From: Cardinalis cardinalis
Lineage: Eukaryota; Chordata; Aves; Passeriformes; Cardinalidae
NCBI GenBank assembly: GCA_014549065.1
Contig: JACDOX010000172.1
Coordinates: 232,332 to 296,331, forward strand
DNA: 64,000 nucleotides
Reading direction: 5' to 3'
This document shows positions 34,890-47,953 of the stretch, one piece after another (within the stretch, counting starts at the first letter, position 1; every line of letters begins with the position of its first letter). The translations under genes and the position numbers were made by a program. Under the pieces are notes generated by a model. It did not search any database, had not been told where the DNA came from, and saw only the letters and a list, made by a program, of their open reading frames with translations.

Positions 34890-37800
34890 TATGAGCATCA
34901 TAAAATCTTTCTGAACAAATAACTTACCATTAGTCAGAAACTTCAGCAGGAAATCTGTAAAATTAAGGATTTATTAGAACAGTACTCTATTTGTGTGTTT
35001 CTCTGGAAAAGAGAGGGTTAAATGTTTGATGCTTCAAGTATTAATTTTATTATTGAATATAACAATACTTCAATAGCACCTGATGTTTTCAAAAGACCAT
35101 ATAGATACAATATTTACAAAAAAATTCTTTTTTTTTAGCCTGGAAATACAACATGTTCAGGGGCTGAGACTGGTGTACACCTGTTTCGGTATGGATTGTT
35201 TTTTCAAAAAACTTCAGGACATTTGCAACGATCAATGACAAATCTCTACATCCATTCTGCTAAGTGGACTAGTGTTTGAGGTACCTTTGCACAGATACTG
35301 GTTTTTTTTCTATCCTTGGCCATGTGCTGCTATTGGCTCTGAAAGGGTGTATTCCTACACTTCTGTAAAGCATTCACTTTCCCTTTTGCTTTTCTAATCC
35401 TTAAAGTCATTAGGAGAACTTCCAAGTCAAACAGCATTTTTCAGAGGGGAGTGGGGATGGTAGGGAGGGGGAAAAGCAAGGGAAGGAGGACTTAAGGCAT
35501 CAAAAAAAGCAGGTGCAAAATGAAATGCTCAGAAAATTAAGGGGATAATAATAGTCCTGCAAAAATGAAATTAATAAGTAGGTTTGAAATCAGAAAGAAG
35601 AAAGGTCATCTTAAGTATTGCTGTAAGACTGGTCTCTGTACTCAGTTGTTTTTAACAGTAGACCCAAAGGTATTCTCGAGAAAAACTGATAACTGCAGAA
35701 CTAGAGAGATCTCTAATTTAAAGGTCTTGAAATCCTGTCATGTTCTGACATAAACAACCATTCTATGTTAGATGTTCTCTTCTGGAAATGGAAAGATCAA
35801 ATCTGAATACAATACAGATGTTCAGATTTTGTGATTGATGCACATAAACCTGTAAAATGACTTAGGTCATACCCTTTCTCATCCTTAATAGAAATCAGAT
35901 AATCATAATTTCTGATTTTTTTAACATATTGTTATGTATCTGTTACCTGAAGAAAGTCTAGACATGTATAGGTAATACATATATGTAATACATTCACTCT
36001 TTGGGTTCTACAAGTTTAGAAAAGATGTAACTTGCTTTCATGATGTTGTTTCAAACATGCCAAATTCTTCTTGATATTAATGGATAATTAAGGAGCAGTA
36101 AATTATAAGACACAAAACACTTTCTTGCAGAACTGTTGGCTATCCTAAGTCCTCTTTCTCAATGTCCAGTGAATAGAGTGTAGTAGTTAAAATGGCTTCG
36201 TACCCTCAATGAAATCCAGGCAATAATGGAGTTATCTTTCAAACTTCCTCCCAATACTGAGAATTATCAATAATCTAATTGTAGCCTTTGGTAATTTATG
36301 CATTGACAAACAATAGTTACAACATTGTGGTGTCCACTTACTTTCTGTTATTCTGAAGTTGGTGCAATCCAATTTTTCAGCAGTCTTAAAGGTTCTTTGC
36401 TTCTACTGACACTTGCTGACACTCTGACATGTCATCACGTCTCTTGGCAAGAGATTCCTCTCACCTGATATCACCAAGTCACTGGAGAAACCCTGACAAT
36501 TCTAAGGAATACAATTCTTGTATCACTTATCTTAGCTATGTTCCTGGAAGTGGAATGAGCCATCTTCCAGATGTAGCTGTACCTTTCTACTGACTATAAA
36601 GGCTCATGTATCACTTAGATTAAAGTCTGAGACATCTATATCTGGTAAGATTAATTTCACCTCAGGTGTCTGAAGAGACACACAAAGAACATGAGAACAT
36701 TCAGTTAATGACACCTGTCCTAAGGCCATCCAGCCTCACACCAGAAATCCAAAGATGGAGCAAGGTTCTCCTGTCTTCCCATCAGTCAGCTTGTGGGCAG
36801 TTTTCCTCCTCCCAGAGGTCCCTTTTGATACTTCTCAGCTTCTGATGTGAATGCAAAAGCATCCTCTATGTAATGGGCTCATTCTCTGCAAACACAGCCC
36901 TATAGACTACATAGTCCCATGCTCTAAAAAGGATAAGCTTCATGTGAAACCATGGTCTGGGGTCATTTAGCTAATTTTTATCAGAAGGCAGGATACTCAC
37001 TGCAGTGCAGAGAACTGTAATAAGACAAGGCAAACCAGGCAGAAAATAAAATTTCTTACAGAGGATGAAGTTTTTATTATAATAAATGGATATTTAAACA
37101 GCACAAGTCTAAGCAATCTAAAGAATTGGACCTAATGCAGTTTTACTTCCAAATATATTAATTTTTTTTTAAGAGCTGTACTCTGGCTTAACTAACCCTC
37201 CAAGGACATCTGGGCCCAGAATTTGAGCGGGTCCAATGCAGTATTAAACATCACAGGAAATTTAGTTGCCCCAGGCTTAACATACCAACTTGAACATAAC
37301 GCAAAATTTCTATCTAGAAGTGAAAGGTGAAAAGTTCACAGACAGGCAAATCAACCTGTAATCACAAAAACAAATTTTGCCTCCTGTGAGAGTCTTAGAC
37401 ACATGAGCCTTCACTAGAATTGCAGTAAGACTAAAGAACCAGAATTCACTTGGCATTTTCTAGGTCCAAAAATACTTCAAATGAAATGCTTGTAATTTAT
37501 GTTGAAAGAACACCACGGAGTTTGTAGGAATTCTTTGGGCAGTCTCAGCTGCAGAAGGATGCTTCACTTTTTAAAAAACTCCCCTACACACGCCTTCAAT
37601 CTTCTCTCTTTCCCCAACATAACCTCAGAGCATGCTCCAGATCAATCAAAAGGCCTCTTACAACCCTCCTACATGTCAGAAACCTACTGGGAAGGATAGT
37701 ACTTTACTTTTTCAGGCAGCCTCCACAAATATTTTTGGTAACCCAGGAGAATATCTAGACTGCTGCAGCTGCTTTAAATATTGTTGCATGCTGGGTCTGA

Positions 37801-39400
37801 CTGAGGCTTGTTAATGCCAAATGTCTCCTTCTTAACATCTAGAACATTTATTCCATAAAAACTTAAGTGTTTTTAATTACTCTCTATAGAAAATGTACCA
37901 ACAACTATTAATTAGTAAATCATAAACTTGAAAAACATTGAGTAAAATAGTTTAGATAGACATTTTGACTTTAATGTGGAGAACTTTCAGGTGAGTAGAA
38001 TGATGACTTAACTATTCAAAAACTATTCCTGTTCAATTTTCAGACTATTTAGGAAAAACATTGCTTAAGTTTTTGCACCACATTCTAACCCCAACACTTA
38101 TTCCTCTGTGATTTAAATTGCTCTTTGTTCCATGGGATTAAAGTAAAAAAATTATGATATACCAAATGGCTGCTTCATGGTCAGAGCACTTCCTTGGCAT
38201 ATACATCCATAACATCTGTAAATTTTTCAAGTATGACTTTTCTTTTGCAGCAGAATTTATTAGCTGTGGTGTGTGAGTAATTTAGAACATTTCTTAACAC
38301 CTTAAAATTAGCATTTCATTCTCCTTACCAGCATAAAACTTTCTAGGCTGGGCCATTTCCTTCAGAGCCAGTGCCCTGCATCAGTGCCAGCAGTGTATGG
38401 CCTGTGATGATGACAACCAAAGTACCAGAATGGATTTCTGCACCCAGGTGATTAACTTGGAGTACTTTATTTTCTGTCCAGGATTTTATACTGCCTTTCA
38501 ACTCTGTATAGAGTTAGGCAGTCTGTATGCATTGCTAATGTAATGGCTTTAATTTCCTGCATCTTCAGGGGAAAAAACCCCTACCAGAACCCAAAATACT
38601 TCAACTGTCTTTACTACAATTGTACTGGGAAAGAATTAATTTCAGTGTTAAGACTTTATTTTAGCCATAATCTCACCCTATATAAATTCTAATTTTACAT
38701 CATTAAAATGGAAAAGTACCTGCACATAACTTTCCTACAAACATGAAATGAAACAACTTTTCTGCCACTTAACTTCCCACTTAGGATGCAAGGCACTGAC
38801 ACCCTCCACCTTTCTCTCTGCGCTGTCTTTGGTTGATTCTGAAGATGCCCAAAAACTGAAATAACATCTAAAGTCAGCAAGCATGTTATATGACTTCACC
38901 AGTTTGATAAAGCATCTTTCAAACTCTCCCTTTCTCATTTCACATCCTTTCCTGTAGCATTTTATGTCCCACAGCTTGCAGATACTGCTTGAGAAGGAAC
39001 TGCAGAAATATTTTCAGACGTAGCACTGGAGTGAGTATTTCTCCACAAATATAAGCTGTTATTTGTCATTTCATCAAGAGGTTCAAAAAACTAAACATTA
39101 TTTTTCTGACACACATGATGCATATGTTTATAATGCATAACCTAAGGAGAACTCTATTTCATGAACAATCTAAATTCCTATTGGGTCAGTGTATGCTGGC
39201 TGTGGCTTTACTCTAAACAAACACAGGTTTTGGTCCTGTGTAGGCTTCCTTGGGAAAAATGAAATGCCACAAGGTGAAATGATGGGTACAGTGTCCTCCT
39301 GCATTCTGCAACGGAGCACACCATATCAATAACTAACTCTGCCATTTGAAGGGCCAGTAAAATTTCTCCCTTGCCACCTCGGTGCCAGTGTTTGCCAGCA
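34890..39400. other. Noncoding stretch
   Basis: I see nothing beyond AT-rich unique DNA and short chance frames. Confidence 0.5.
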
Positions 39401-39404
39401 GTGC

Positions 39405-39720
39405 AGCCCCACTGAAAACTGACACGTCAGGCCAGGGTGGAGAAAAAAATAAAGGCATCACAAGACAGAGAGTAGACTGTCATGCCATGTTCCAAATATT
39501 GCTGTAATTAATTGCATAAACACATTATTAAAAAGAAAGGAAAACAAAACAAAAACCAACCAAAAGCCACAACAACAAAAGCAAAACTACAACAAGGCTT
39601 TTTCTAGATTTAATGGCTATAAATGGCAGCTGTTATCTGCTCTGTCTGGCCACTCTTCACTTTTGTTTCTGAATGAGAAACAAAAGTGTACATTTGTGTC
39701 TTGACAGAAATACAGGTCAA
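39405..39720. promoter_or_regulatory. Candidate enhancer containing a SOX/TCF-like palindrome
   Basis: Unique sequence with GACACGTCAGGCC, the homeodomain-like GTAATTAATTGC and CAGCTGTTATCTGC, and at 39658-39688 a perfect inverted repeat carrying AACAAAAG in both orientations. The A-rich tract at about 39531-39595 splits it. This is a motif-based inference. Confidence 0.28.
39658..39688. repeat. Perfect 13-bp inverted repeat, 5-bp loop
   Basis: CACTTTTGTTTCT (39658-39670), GAATG, then AGAAACAAAAGTG (39676-39688). Each arm holds an AACAAAAG word similar to SOX (AACAAAG/ACAAAG) or TCF/LEF sites, arranged tail to tail. It would form a stable hairpin as RNA or cruciform DNA, or present a symmetric dimer site. 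Confidence 0.92.
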
Positions 39721-39729
39721 GTACAGTAA

Positions 39730-41800
39730 CAGTCCAAAATTTTGCTATGTCTACACTCAGATAAAAAGCACCATACCACTGCTGGACTGACTGCAGGACG
39801 AGACATCATTGAAGAGATTGACAAGGAATAGTCAGATAGTCTCTCCTCCAGTTACTAGCATTTAGAAGGCCACTAGTAGATTCTGGTTTATTTAAATGCA
39901 TCCCCATACTAAGCCTGAAGCAGCCTGAAGTTTTTAAAAAAATTACAAATACCAACAGCAATGTAGGGATCTAAAAATCAAAAATTTGATTTCTCAGGCC
40001 ACAAGTAAAGAACATTGTGATACTATTACGCTCTGTATACCTGAGATGTATAAACCATCAAAGAAAATGGTCTAAAGTGATGAAAAAATTGGAACATTCT
40101 GCAGAAAAACAGGTATTTTTATTTTCTATTGGTGGGCAAATTAGATTTTTCTCAGCACTGTTAAGCTAACTTCCTTGAGACAGACTTAAATGTTTTTTAT
40201 AAGACTTTTTTTTTTTTCCTGGAATTCATTTATCTGCCATTATAATGTCTCATAGTGGGTCACAGTTCAGTGAGTAAGAGTGAAAACTGCTTGTAAAAAA
40301 TACGTAGATTTAGAAATGTGACTGCCAAGTGCTCTGAATGTAACAAGCAGATGGAAAATAGACCTAAAAAAATAGATCACCTACAAAATGGAAATATGGT
40401 ACAAGCTTCTGTTGCATATCCAGTACAGCTGACTCACAGAAAGGCTTTGTATCAGCAGCAGCATATATTTTTAGAAATTGAAAAAGGACACCTGCATTAG
40501 TAGAAATGCATGTCAGAGCCACTGGGGAGCATGCCAGTGTACATACGTAAGGAGGCAGATAGTGCAAACAGACAAACCTGCCCTATGTAAACCAGAGTTC
40601 TGGAGGGTACTCTAGACCTGAAAAATATGGGCACACACATCTGGGTACGTCTAGGCAGTCCTTCTAAAGAACTGTTAGATATGTAAAGGAGTTTGCATGC
40701 CCTAATTCTGTCTAATTACAGACTCCAGAGAAATAGGCAAAACTTCAAAGCCCTAAAAACTATGGAGTAGTTTATAGTGAGTAGCCACTTTTGGTATTTA
40801 TCATATTTAACAATTTAAAGATTGTCAGAAGCTGGACTGCTAGCAAAAGTGGAATGAATGGTACTTAAGAGCATTAGGGGATTCTACGATGAGGGTTGCT
40901 TAATTAATTCAGATGTTCAGATTACAAATATTAGTTTCACTCTAATCTCAGATCTTCTTTCCATCTATTACTTTATTCCTATCACTGCCTGTAGATTCAC
41001 AAAGTTTTTGCTTCAGTTTAATCTACTCCTTAATAAGTTCACCAAAAGAACAAAAGCATGTTGCTTCTGCTAGATATGGAAAGCTTTAAGAAAGTGAAAA
41101 TCACTACTGCATTGCTTTTAATCCTCATATTCCTGGATCTCTTGTCATCTCTGCATGAAAAATATGCCAATGAAGAAATACTGCTGGCCAAGGAAAATGA
41201 GTGCATGCAGAGAAGACTGGACAAACAGCTGGAGTAAATCAGATATTATACTAATATCAGACAATGGAAGGATTCTGATTTACATCCTCTGTGAATCCTA
41301 TACCCAGGCAGTTTTTCTGGGAACATAGTAAGGAAGTGTTTTATCTACACTTCCTTGTAACATGCAGGCCTTTTTTATGATTTCAGAATTGTTTAGGTTT
41401 TACTAGTATGAGTTTACAGCTCTTTGTTCCTTGGACTGTGTGAAGAATGGAAGCAGGAGACTTGCTCCCATTTTACTTTTAGCTGGTGAATCAGAGAGGG
41501 TGTCTCACATTTCATTAGTGTTTTAGTCCTTAACTCCTCATACTTCTCAGGTTCTTTTCCCCTTTGCACAATGTATGCAGGGACAAGAATGTGTAAGTGC
41601 CACCGCCACCCCATTCAGACTTTCACTGAATTGGTGTAATTGGATTTTGCACCTCAATTTGCAAGATACAGTTCTCCTGAAAACCAACCCATTTTGGTAA
41701 GCATAAAAATAAAATGAAATAAAAATAATAATAAAGACAGGGCAGGCATTCATAAGGTACCAGGTCTCCACAGTCTTCAGCTGAGAGACCCCAGATTTCA
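39730..41800. other. Noncoding stretch
   Basis: No gene is supported. An A/T-rich simple tract of ATAAAA-type units lies at about 41704-41735. Confidence 0.5.
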
Positions 41801-41814
41801 ATGTACCCTGAAAA

Positions 41815-42015
41815 GGGTGATTAATTTAAAGTGAGTGGAGTCTGTTGCTTTAAGACAAGCTCATAAATCGTGAAAGATCACCACTTCTTTTCAAAAGGCT
41901 CTCCACGGTCTGAGTTTCCCTTCTGGGTCAGTAAAGGCATTGAAGTTTTAATGGCATGCCATGGCAGATTACACGATACAGCTGTCCCGGCACCGTGAAA
42001 ATTAAGTTATGCCCC
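41815..42015. promoter_or_regulatory. Candidate regulatory block
   Basis: It has a TGATTAATTTAAAG homeodomain cluster, the near-palindrome TGGCATGCCATGGCA and about six CpGs in unique DNA, immediately left of a polypyrimidine tract and a GC-rich domain. Inference only. Confidence 0.25.
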
Positions 42016-42026
42016 GTGTCAGCAAG

Positions 42027-42112
42027 GTTTTTTTTCCCCTTTTCTTTCCCTACCCTCCCCCCTTCACTCTCCCTCTTTCTTTCTCTTTCCCTGTCCCCTT
42101 CCTCATTCTCCT
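42027..42112. repeat. Polypyrimidine tract
   Basis: About 85 bp are almost wholly C and T on the plus strand. Homopurine-homopyrimidine DNA of this length can form triplex (H-DNA) and marks the border between AT-rich and GC-rich sequence here. Confidence 0.85.
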
Positions 42113-42640
42113 TTTTGCTGGGAAGTGCGCATCCAGGGAGGAGGTGGGAGCCCTGCAGGAGCTGCTGCCACGGCCGGCTGTTGAGCCCCAGCTATTGAGA
42201 CTGAGTAAATGGAGCTGATGGGTGAAGAAGAGCCATCAAAATGGAGGGTTTTGTTCCTCCTCCTCTCCCCAGGGCCCAGTGGCAAAGGCAGCCCTCCTTG
42301 CTCACTCAGGCGCAAGCACCTACTCTGCCTTCCCAGTGCTATTCCGCTATTCCCTCCACTCTCACCCAGGGAATCCATCCATGCTGCAGCTCTGGCACCA
42401 GCAGAGCCCTGTGCTGCACGCTCTGCCACAGGAGGAGGATTGTGCTCCTTGCTGGTGATGCCTCTTTCCCACAGGACAGGGCCTCCTGCACTAGGGCACA
42501 CTGCCTGCACAAGCACGCCCGGGAACAGGCACAGCATCTTGCTGAAAAAGCAATAGCAGTCCCTGCTGTCCCCTGGCCCCTATCCTCACTCTGTAAAGAA
42601 CGAGAGAGTAAAGAGCTTATTAAAGCATGAGAAATTAATC
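42113..42640. other. GC-rich domain, unknown function
   Basis: GC content is clearly higher than in the flanks, and open frames occur on both strands (144 codons on minus at 42103-42537 with an ATG; 115 and 129 codons on plus). Simultaneous openness in several frames argues for composition rather than coding. Possible readings are a noncoding RNA exon or promoter, or a regulatory block. Confidence 0.35.
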
Positions 42641-42649
42641 ACATTAGTG

Positions 42650-44480
42650 TTTAGTCTGCCAGAGCAGGGATGTATGAGGAGAAGAAAGAGATGAGGAAGC
42701 AGAAATGAAAGAATAATTTGCAAACCTAACAACCAATATTCTGTGTCAGTCATTTCCAATCTCCTTTTGATTTTTAATTCCTTGGAAACTTCAGACTCTG
42801 AAGATTAATTTAAACACATTGATATTGGGCTTGGTGGTCTGATTTCCTTATGGGATGTCCTGAGGATGCTTACAGCCACAGAGTACAGATGGCCAGCAGC
42901 TGAAAATTATTGTTCCATATAATATCTCTAATACCTCAAGACACTGAGTTATACAGAAGATAGTCCCTATGTATCTTCAGTCAAGTCAAAGTTGTTTAGT
43001 AAATCTTTGTTTGGAAAATGAGTAAGCTAATAAAGACTTCAAGTAGAAATTCCCCATTCTTATATGAAGCCAATATGTTGACTTGTTTACATCTTTCAGT
43101 CCATAAAAATGGGTATATAGATTTACTTTACATATACACAATATTGTCAATTTGAAATGCCTGCATCACACCATGTGCAATAACTCATCCAAAAGTTTCT
43201 AGCTTTAGACTTGCACAATTTGCAGCTAGCCTTCTATTCTAACCTAGGACAATGACTTCAATGGGATTATTTGTGCCAGGGCTCCCTAAAGCAGGGATGC
43301 TTTGATTAAGCTCTTTACTTTTTCCACTGTTCCTGTGCATATTGATTGCAGAGGATGAGGTCTGACTACCTGCATATTCAGCCACCTCTAGTTTATGAAT
43401 GTTTGGTTAAATATTAAGGTATTCTACACTGGAATTAATTTTCTAATAGGACTTGGGATTTTTTGCTTGCTCTCCCCAGGTTGTTCCCAGGTACAACCTG
43501 CTGTTCACAGCTAGCGCATCACTCAATATGCTATAAAAATGTTTGCCTACACAATCTGAGCTGAGCTTCATCAGACTACCAAAAAGTGTCAAGACTGTGG
43601 AAAAAAAGAAATTTTTGCCATTATTACTGAGTGGTTGCTTGCAATGTTTTTCACAGGTGTGACATGAGTTCATGAGAAAAGTAGACTTTTAGCCAAAGGA
43701 CTCTGGACCAGGAAACATTGTTTAAGAACCTTTAGCAGCTATGGGCTTCCTTCTGTACTCTCTGTAGTTGGCACAAACGATTTGATAAATGAATCTGTAG
43801 GGTACCATTAGGTGGGGCTGGGGGCAGAATAAAGTTCTTGCAGTTTACCTTCTACATAGATGATGTACAGACATTAAACAAAAGCGACCATCACAGCACT
43901 GCAATAATTCTGCTTGGGTAGTAGCAGAGACAATGACATCAGAGACCAACTCATCCCACAGACTTACCATTTCACTTGTTTACTTGCATGCCTCAGTTTC
44001 TTTACACACATCAGTATCTGGAGGGGAGCTGGCCACTATTCCTATTTGGGTTGCTGCTATTCACAACAAGTAAATCTTTCCCATGTTTTTTGTGATGAGT
44101 TCAGGCCTTTATTGAGTGAGGAGAGCTCTGAGCTGCCCAAGAGCTGTTTTGTTGGCAGGGGGTTAAGGAGAATCGTCTGTCACATCAATTATCTGCCCTT
44201 GAGCTCTTAGAAAGAAGGTGCCTAGAGACTGGCCACTTCTCTTGCTTGTACATCCACGCACATGGACACCAAAACAGCTCACACTTTGATTGGAAGTTGC
44301 TCTCCCCCTCTCTCAGCAGTGCTGCAATCCATGTTAAATCAGCTCATTCCTCCTTCTCAGTAAAACTAGACAAGCCCCTGCTTTGAATACACTGGACCAC
44401 ACAAGGGAGAGGGGAAAAATATCTTTCCCTCAACCCTTTCTCTCCTTCATCATTTGGAAGCTTGTGTTCTAATAACAAAT
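42650..44480. other. Noncoding stretch
   Basis: No supported gene, RNA or repeat. Confidence 0.5.
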
Positions 44481-44487
44481 GGTGATT

Positions 44488-44504
44488 AAAAAAAAAAAAA
44501 AAAA
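44488..44504. repeat. Homopolymer run of 17 A
   Basis: There are 17 consecutive A on the plus strand. No retroposon body is recognised upstream, although 44210-44487 could be an unrecognised insertion. Confidence 0.9.
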
Positions 44505-44519
44505 GACAAGCCTTCCCTT

Positions 44520-44710
44520 CTTCCCTTTTTGGAGCGACAGCTCTGAGCCTTGGTCAGGGGAGCCCATGAATTGGACTTGCAAAGGGCCCGGGAGGGGTCC
44601 CTATAAATCTTCCCCACACAGAGGTGGCTGTCTGTCTACTTCTGGGCTGCTGCTCATTGTGACTAAAGTTTAACTGCTTTACTTTCATTCGGGAGGAGGC
44701 AGGGGGGCAA
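44520..44710. promoter_or_regulatory. GC-rich patch with TATA-like word
   Basis: AGGGCCCGGGAGGGGTCCC is followed immediately by TATAAATC (about 44601-44608) in an otherwise AT-rich area. It resembles a core promoter but has no associated open frame or visible exon, so it is low confidence. Confidence 0.22.
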
Positions 44711-45009
44711 GTAGCATAAACCTGAGGTTTATGGATATTGCCTTATTTCCTTGTCATTTTCAAAAGACATTTGTGTGCTTCTTTATTGTTCCCTTAGAAA
44801 ACTGACAATCACAAAGTTTTTCAACTTATGTTATCACCCAATTTTCTTTATTTCTCTGTTTTTATCTTGCTACCTGTGGAATGGAAACTACATTAAGTAA
44901 TCTGACATTTGTGAGAATGTGAACAGTCACTTCCTTTGGCTGCTTCTTGTGGAAAGACTAAAACAACCAGTACAAAAATTAAGAAAAAATAAATATAAAA
45001 GTGATAATG

Positions 45010-45090
45010 AAAAAATCCTGTGTGGCTGTGTGTACAATTACATACATGCTTACACATAGATACACAGACACAGAAACAGACACACACTTG
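45010..45090. repeat. Degenerate CA/TG-rich tract
   Basis: Interrupted TGTG and ACAC words, such as ACACAGACACAGAAACAGAC, extend over about 80 bp. This is an old decayed microsatellite. Confidence 0.6.
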
Positions 45091-45999
45091 ATATCTTGGA
45101 GAAATGCCAGCTGTAATTGCCACAAACTAAACATGGCTTTGTTTTCTCACTGATGCTTTTACCCATCATATTCTGCCTTTCTGCTCATGACTAATTTCTC
45201 AATCCCATTTCATGGGTCACAGAGCAATACAGCAACTTATTTAATAGCAGTATATACATACTTTTTGGATACAGTTCAAAATTATGTCACCATTTCAGAT
45301 ATCCCCAAAATTACAATAACATACAGTATTAGTAAACATTATCAATGCATGTGAATTCTTGTCAGTGTAAGAATGCATCAGTCAGCTGAAAAATGTAATT
45401 TTTTTGCCACAAATTATCCTCTCGTGTAATTTGAATCTGAAAGCATACCAATTTCTGATACTGAAAATTATAATCAGGATAATGGAATTTTTATTTTCAG
45501 ATTTCATGTACAGCAAATAATTCATGGTCTTTCCACATTTGTCTTAAGGAGAAAATTGTCTAAAGACTAAATCCAAGCCTAAGGAAAGTGAAGCAAAGAT
45601 ATTTTGAAATAGAAGTCTCACTCCATCCATTTACAAATCATGTTTCAGGTAGACAGTGAATTGCTTCATTTAGAGTTCCTATGAATTTTAACCAGTTTTC
45701 AAAATAATTTGATTGAATAGGAAAAATTAGATTTGCAAAATAAAGACAGAGCTGACTATGATGGGGATGTCCACGTTTCATTATATTAGAAAGAATAGGG
45801 GACAAAGGTGTTTTTCCCTTCCTAGACATTGGTTTGTTTGCAGTACTGCTTGGGAGCAAAACATGTAAAGTTCGGCAGCTTGTTTGCTCCCTGCATGTGT
45901 GTTCATGGGTGGGTGAGGGGAGTTTGAGAATTCCTAATCCTGCAGCTCTCAGGACCTGGAGAGTTGTACCCCATCTGGGGTAAATGGATTAAAAATCTT

Positions 46000-46056
46000 T
46001 TCTCATTTCAAAGGTTTGATCTCAACAAGGGTTTGATGTGATGAAATCAAAGTGGC
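46000..46056. promoter_or_regulatory. Cluster of TCF/LEF- or SOX-like sites
   Basis: Within 57 bp the plus strand contains TTCAAAGG (46006-46013), GGTTTGATCTC, GGGTTTGATGTG and AAATCAAAGTGG (46045-46056). All are close to the TCF/LEF core CTTTGAT/ATCAAAG. Clustering in both orientations is the only support. Confidence 0.3.
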
Positions 46057-46059
46057 AGC

Positions 46060-47400
46060 TTGGATTTGAAAACTATTTGGATTTGAGCTTCCTGAAGTCT
46101 AGATCTGAGGGAATGGCTGCAGTGGATATGAATGTATGGTAACAGCACTAATGCCTGTATAAAGAAGAAAGTTATCTGTGAGGAAATAATAAAAAAAAAA
46201 TCCCATTTCTAAAATAGTACGTACTCCAGTGAAAATAACCTTATAGTAAAATAACTTCTGTCAACTAATGATAAGTGGCTCTTGTGCTTTGCTTTTAACT
46301 CATTCCCTTACTGACAACAATAGAAGATTTTGTCTTAACAGAGGTGAAGCTAAATAACAATAGCTACAAAAATTATGTATTATGTGGTAATTAATACTAT
46401 TACTTTGTTGTCCTAGACACTTCCCAAGTGTTAAATGACCCCAAAGACATGAGAGCACTTCATTGACCTATCTGAGGGACGAAGGGTAGGCTCCACCTGA
46501 TTTTGAAAAATCTTCCCTCTTTCTGATCTTCCAATCCTCACCTGCACACTGGGGACAATAGCAGCATACCTATTTCACAAAGTCTTTCTGAGGGAAGTGC
46601 ACTACAATGCTTCAAGGCATTCACACTCTTTGCAGTGAGGCCTGCCGGTAGTTCCCACATTTTTTAAATCAAATACAAATAAATTTTTCCATAAAAGCAA
46701 ATACTAATCTTGGCCCCAGGTGAAGTTTTACATGCAGTTAGAAACACAAGCTTAAAAAGCATGTTAATAAACTAAGTTATACACTTATAAGAAAGTCTAC
46801 ACAAAGAAAATTGCATACAACCCCTTATAAGCTAGGTACTCAGAAGGAAAAACATGCTGAAAGTACAAAGGGACAAAATAATTCAGCCCTGAAAGGTTAC
46901 AGTCAAGACAAATGTGGCAATCAATGCTGCCTCTTTAGTAATCACCATACACTGCTTATGAGGGATATATTATCCATGCAACCTGTTACACTGACTAAAA
47001 CTGACTACAGTTTTCAAATTACACAAGGTTGTAACATTTATGCAAAAGAAATTATGCTCCTTTTTTGTTACATGGAAAGGTATGCATCCTCAGATTCTCC
47101 CTTCTCATAGATACTTTCTGTTAAAATTTGACAACACCCTCATGCAGGATGAAGACTTGATTAGAAGATATCTCTGAGGCATGAAAGAAATTTATATAGG
47201 TTTATAATGTAAGACTATAAAAACTTACCAGAAAAGCTCACTGCATATGAGAATGAAATACCTCAATAGCTCTTCCCTGATGGCACCTGGAGTCATCTAC
47301 CAAAAAAAAGACTGAAACTCACCTTTCCAAGCAACAGGCCATTCTCAAAAACTGGTGCCAGCTTGTGGAACCATGAACCACATATGTAAGTTTAAAAGTT
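46060..47400. other. Noncoding stretch
   Basis: AT-rich unique DNA. No supported gene or element. Confidence 0.5.
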
Positions 47401-47420
47401 TATTGGAAAACCCAGCATCT

Positions 47421-47474
47421 TTCATTCTAACTGTTTCATTCTAAAAGATTTTTTCATTCTAACAGATTCATTCT
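47421..47474. repeat. Four decayed copies of TTCATTCTAA
   Basis: Copies begin at 47421, 47435, 47453 and 47467, spaced 14-18 bp apart. The last copy is shortened to TTCATTCT. Confidence 0.8.
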
Positions 47475-47953
47475 GACCTTTTATGGCTAAGATAATCATA
47501 CAGCATAAAATATGTATATGATGTTTATACATACAAGAAGAGAATCAAAAAAGGAAGGATGTCTTCTGCTAAGTTCTCCAAAAGACAAAGACAGAAAACT
47601 ACAGACAAGGGATGTAACTCTTACTTACACTCAGCCTGTTGAGTAGGCATATTTATTGAGATGGCTAACATCTAGATTGTGTTTTAAATATGTCAACTAT
47701 TAAACTTGACTTACAAAGAAAAAAGAAAAGCAAACAATAAAAAAATAGTGCACTATGTGCATCTAAATTCAGTAACAGAACCTGGGCAAGGTAAGATGGC
47801 AAATGACAGAGAAATATGCTGTGGCATTAATAATGTATTTAAATTTACAGTTCTGATTTCAGCTGTTTCTCCTCGTGTGAACACTTATTTTGGACAACTC
47901 TTGAGTTTTCCAGAGTGCCTCAGAATAATCTAGTCCTGTCCTCTAAGACTCGC

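Noticed and set aside
42103..42537. 144-codon minus-strand frame with ATG
   Set aside because: It overlaps equally long forward frames in a GC-rich block; openness in several frames indicates few AT-rich stop codons rather than coding.
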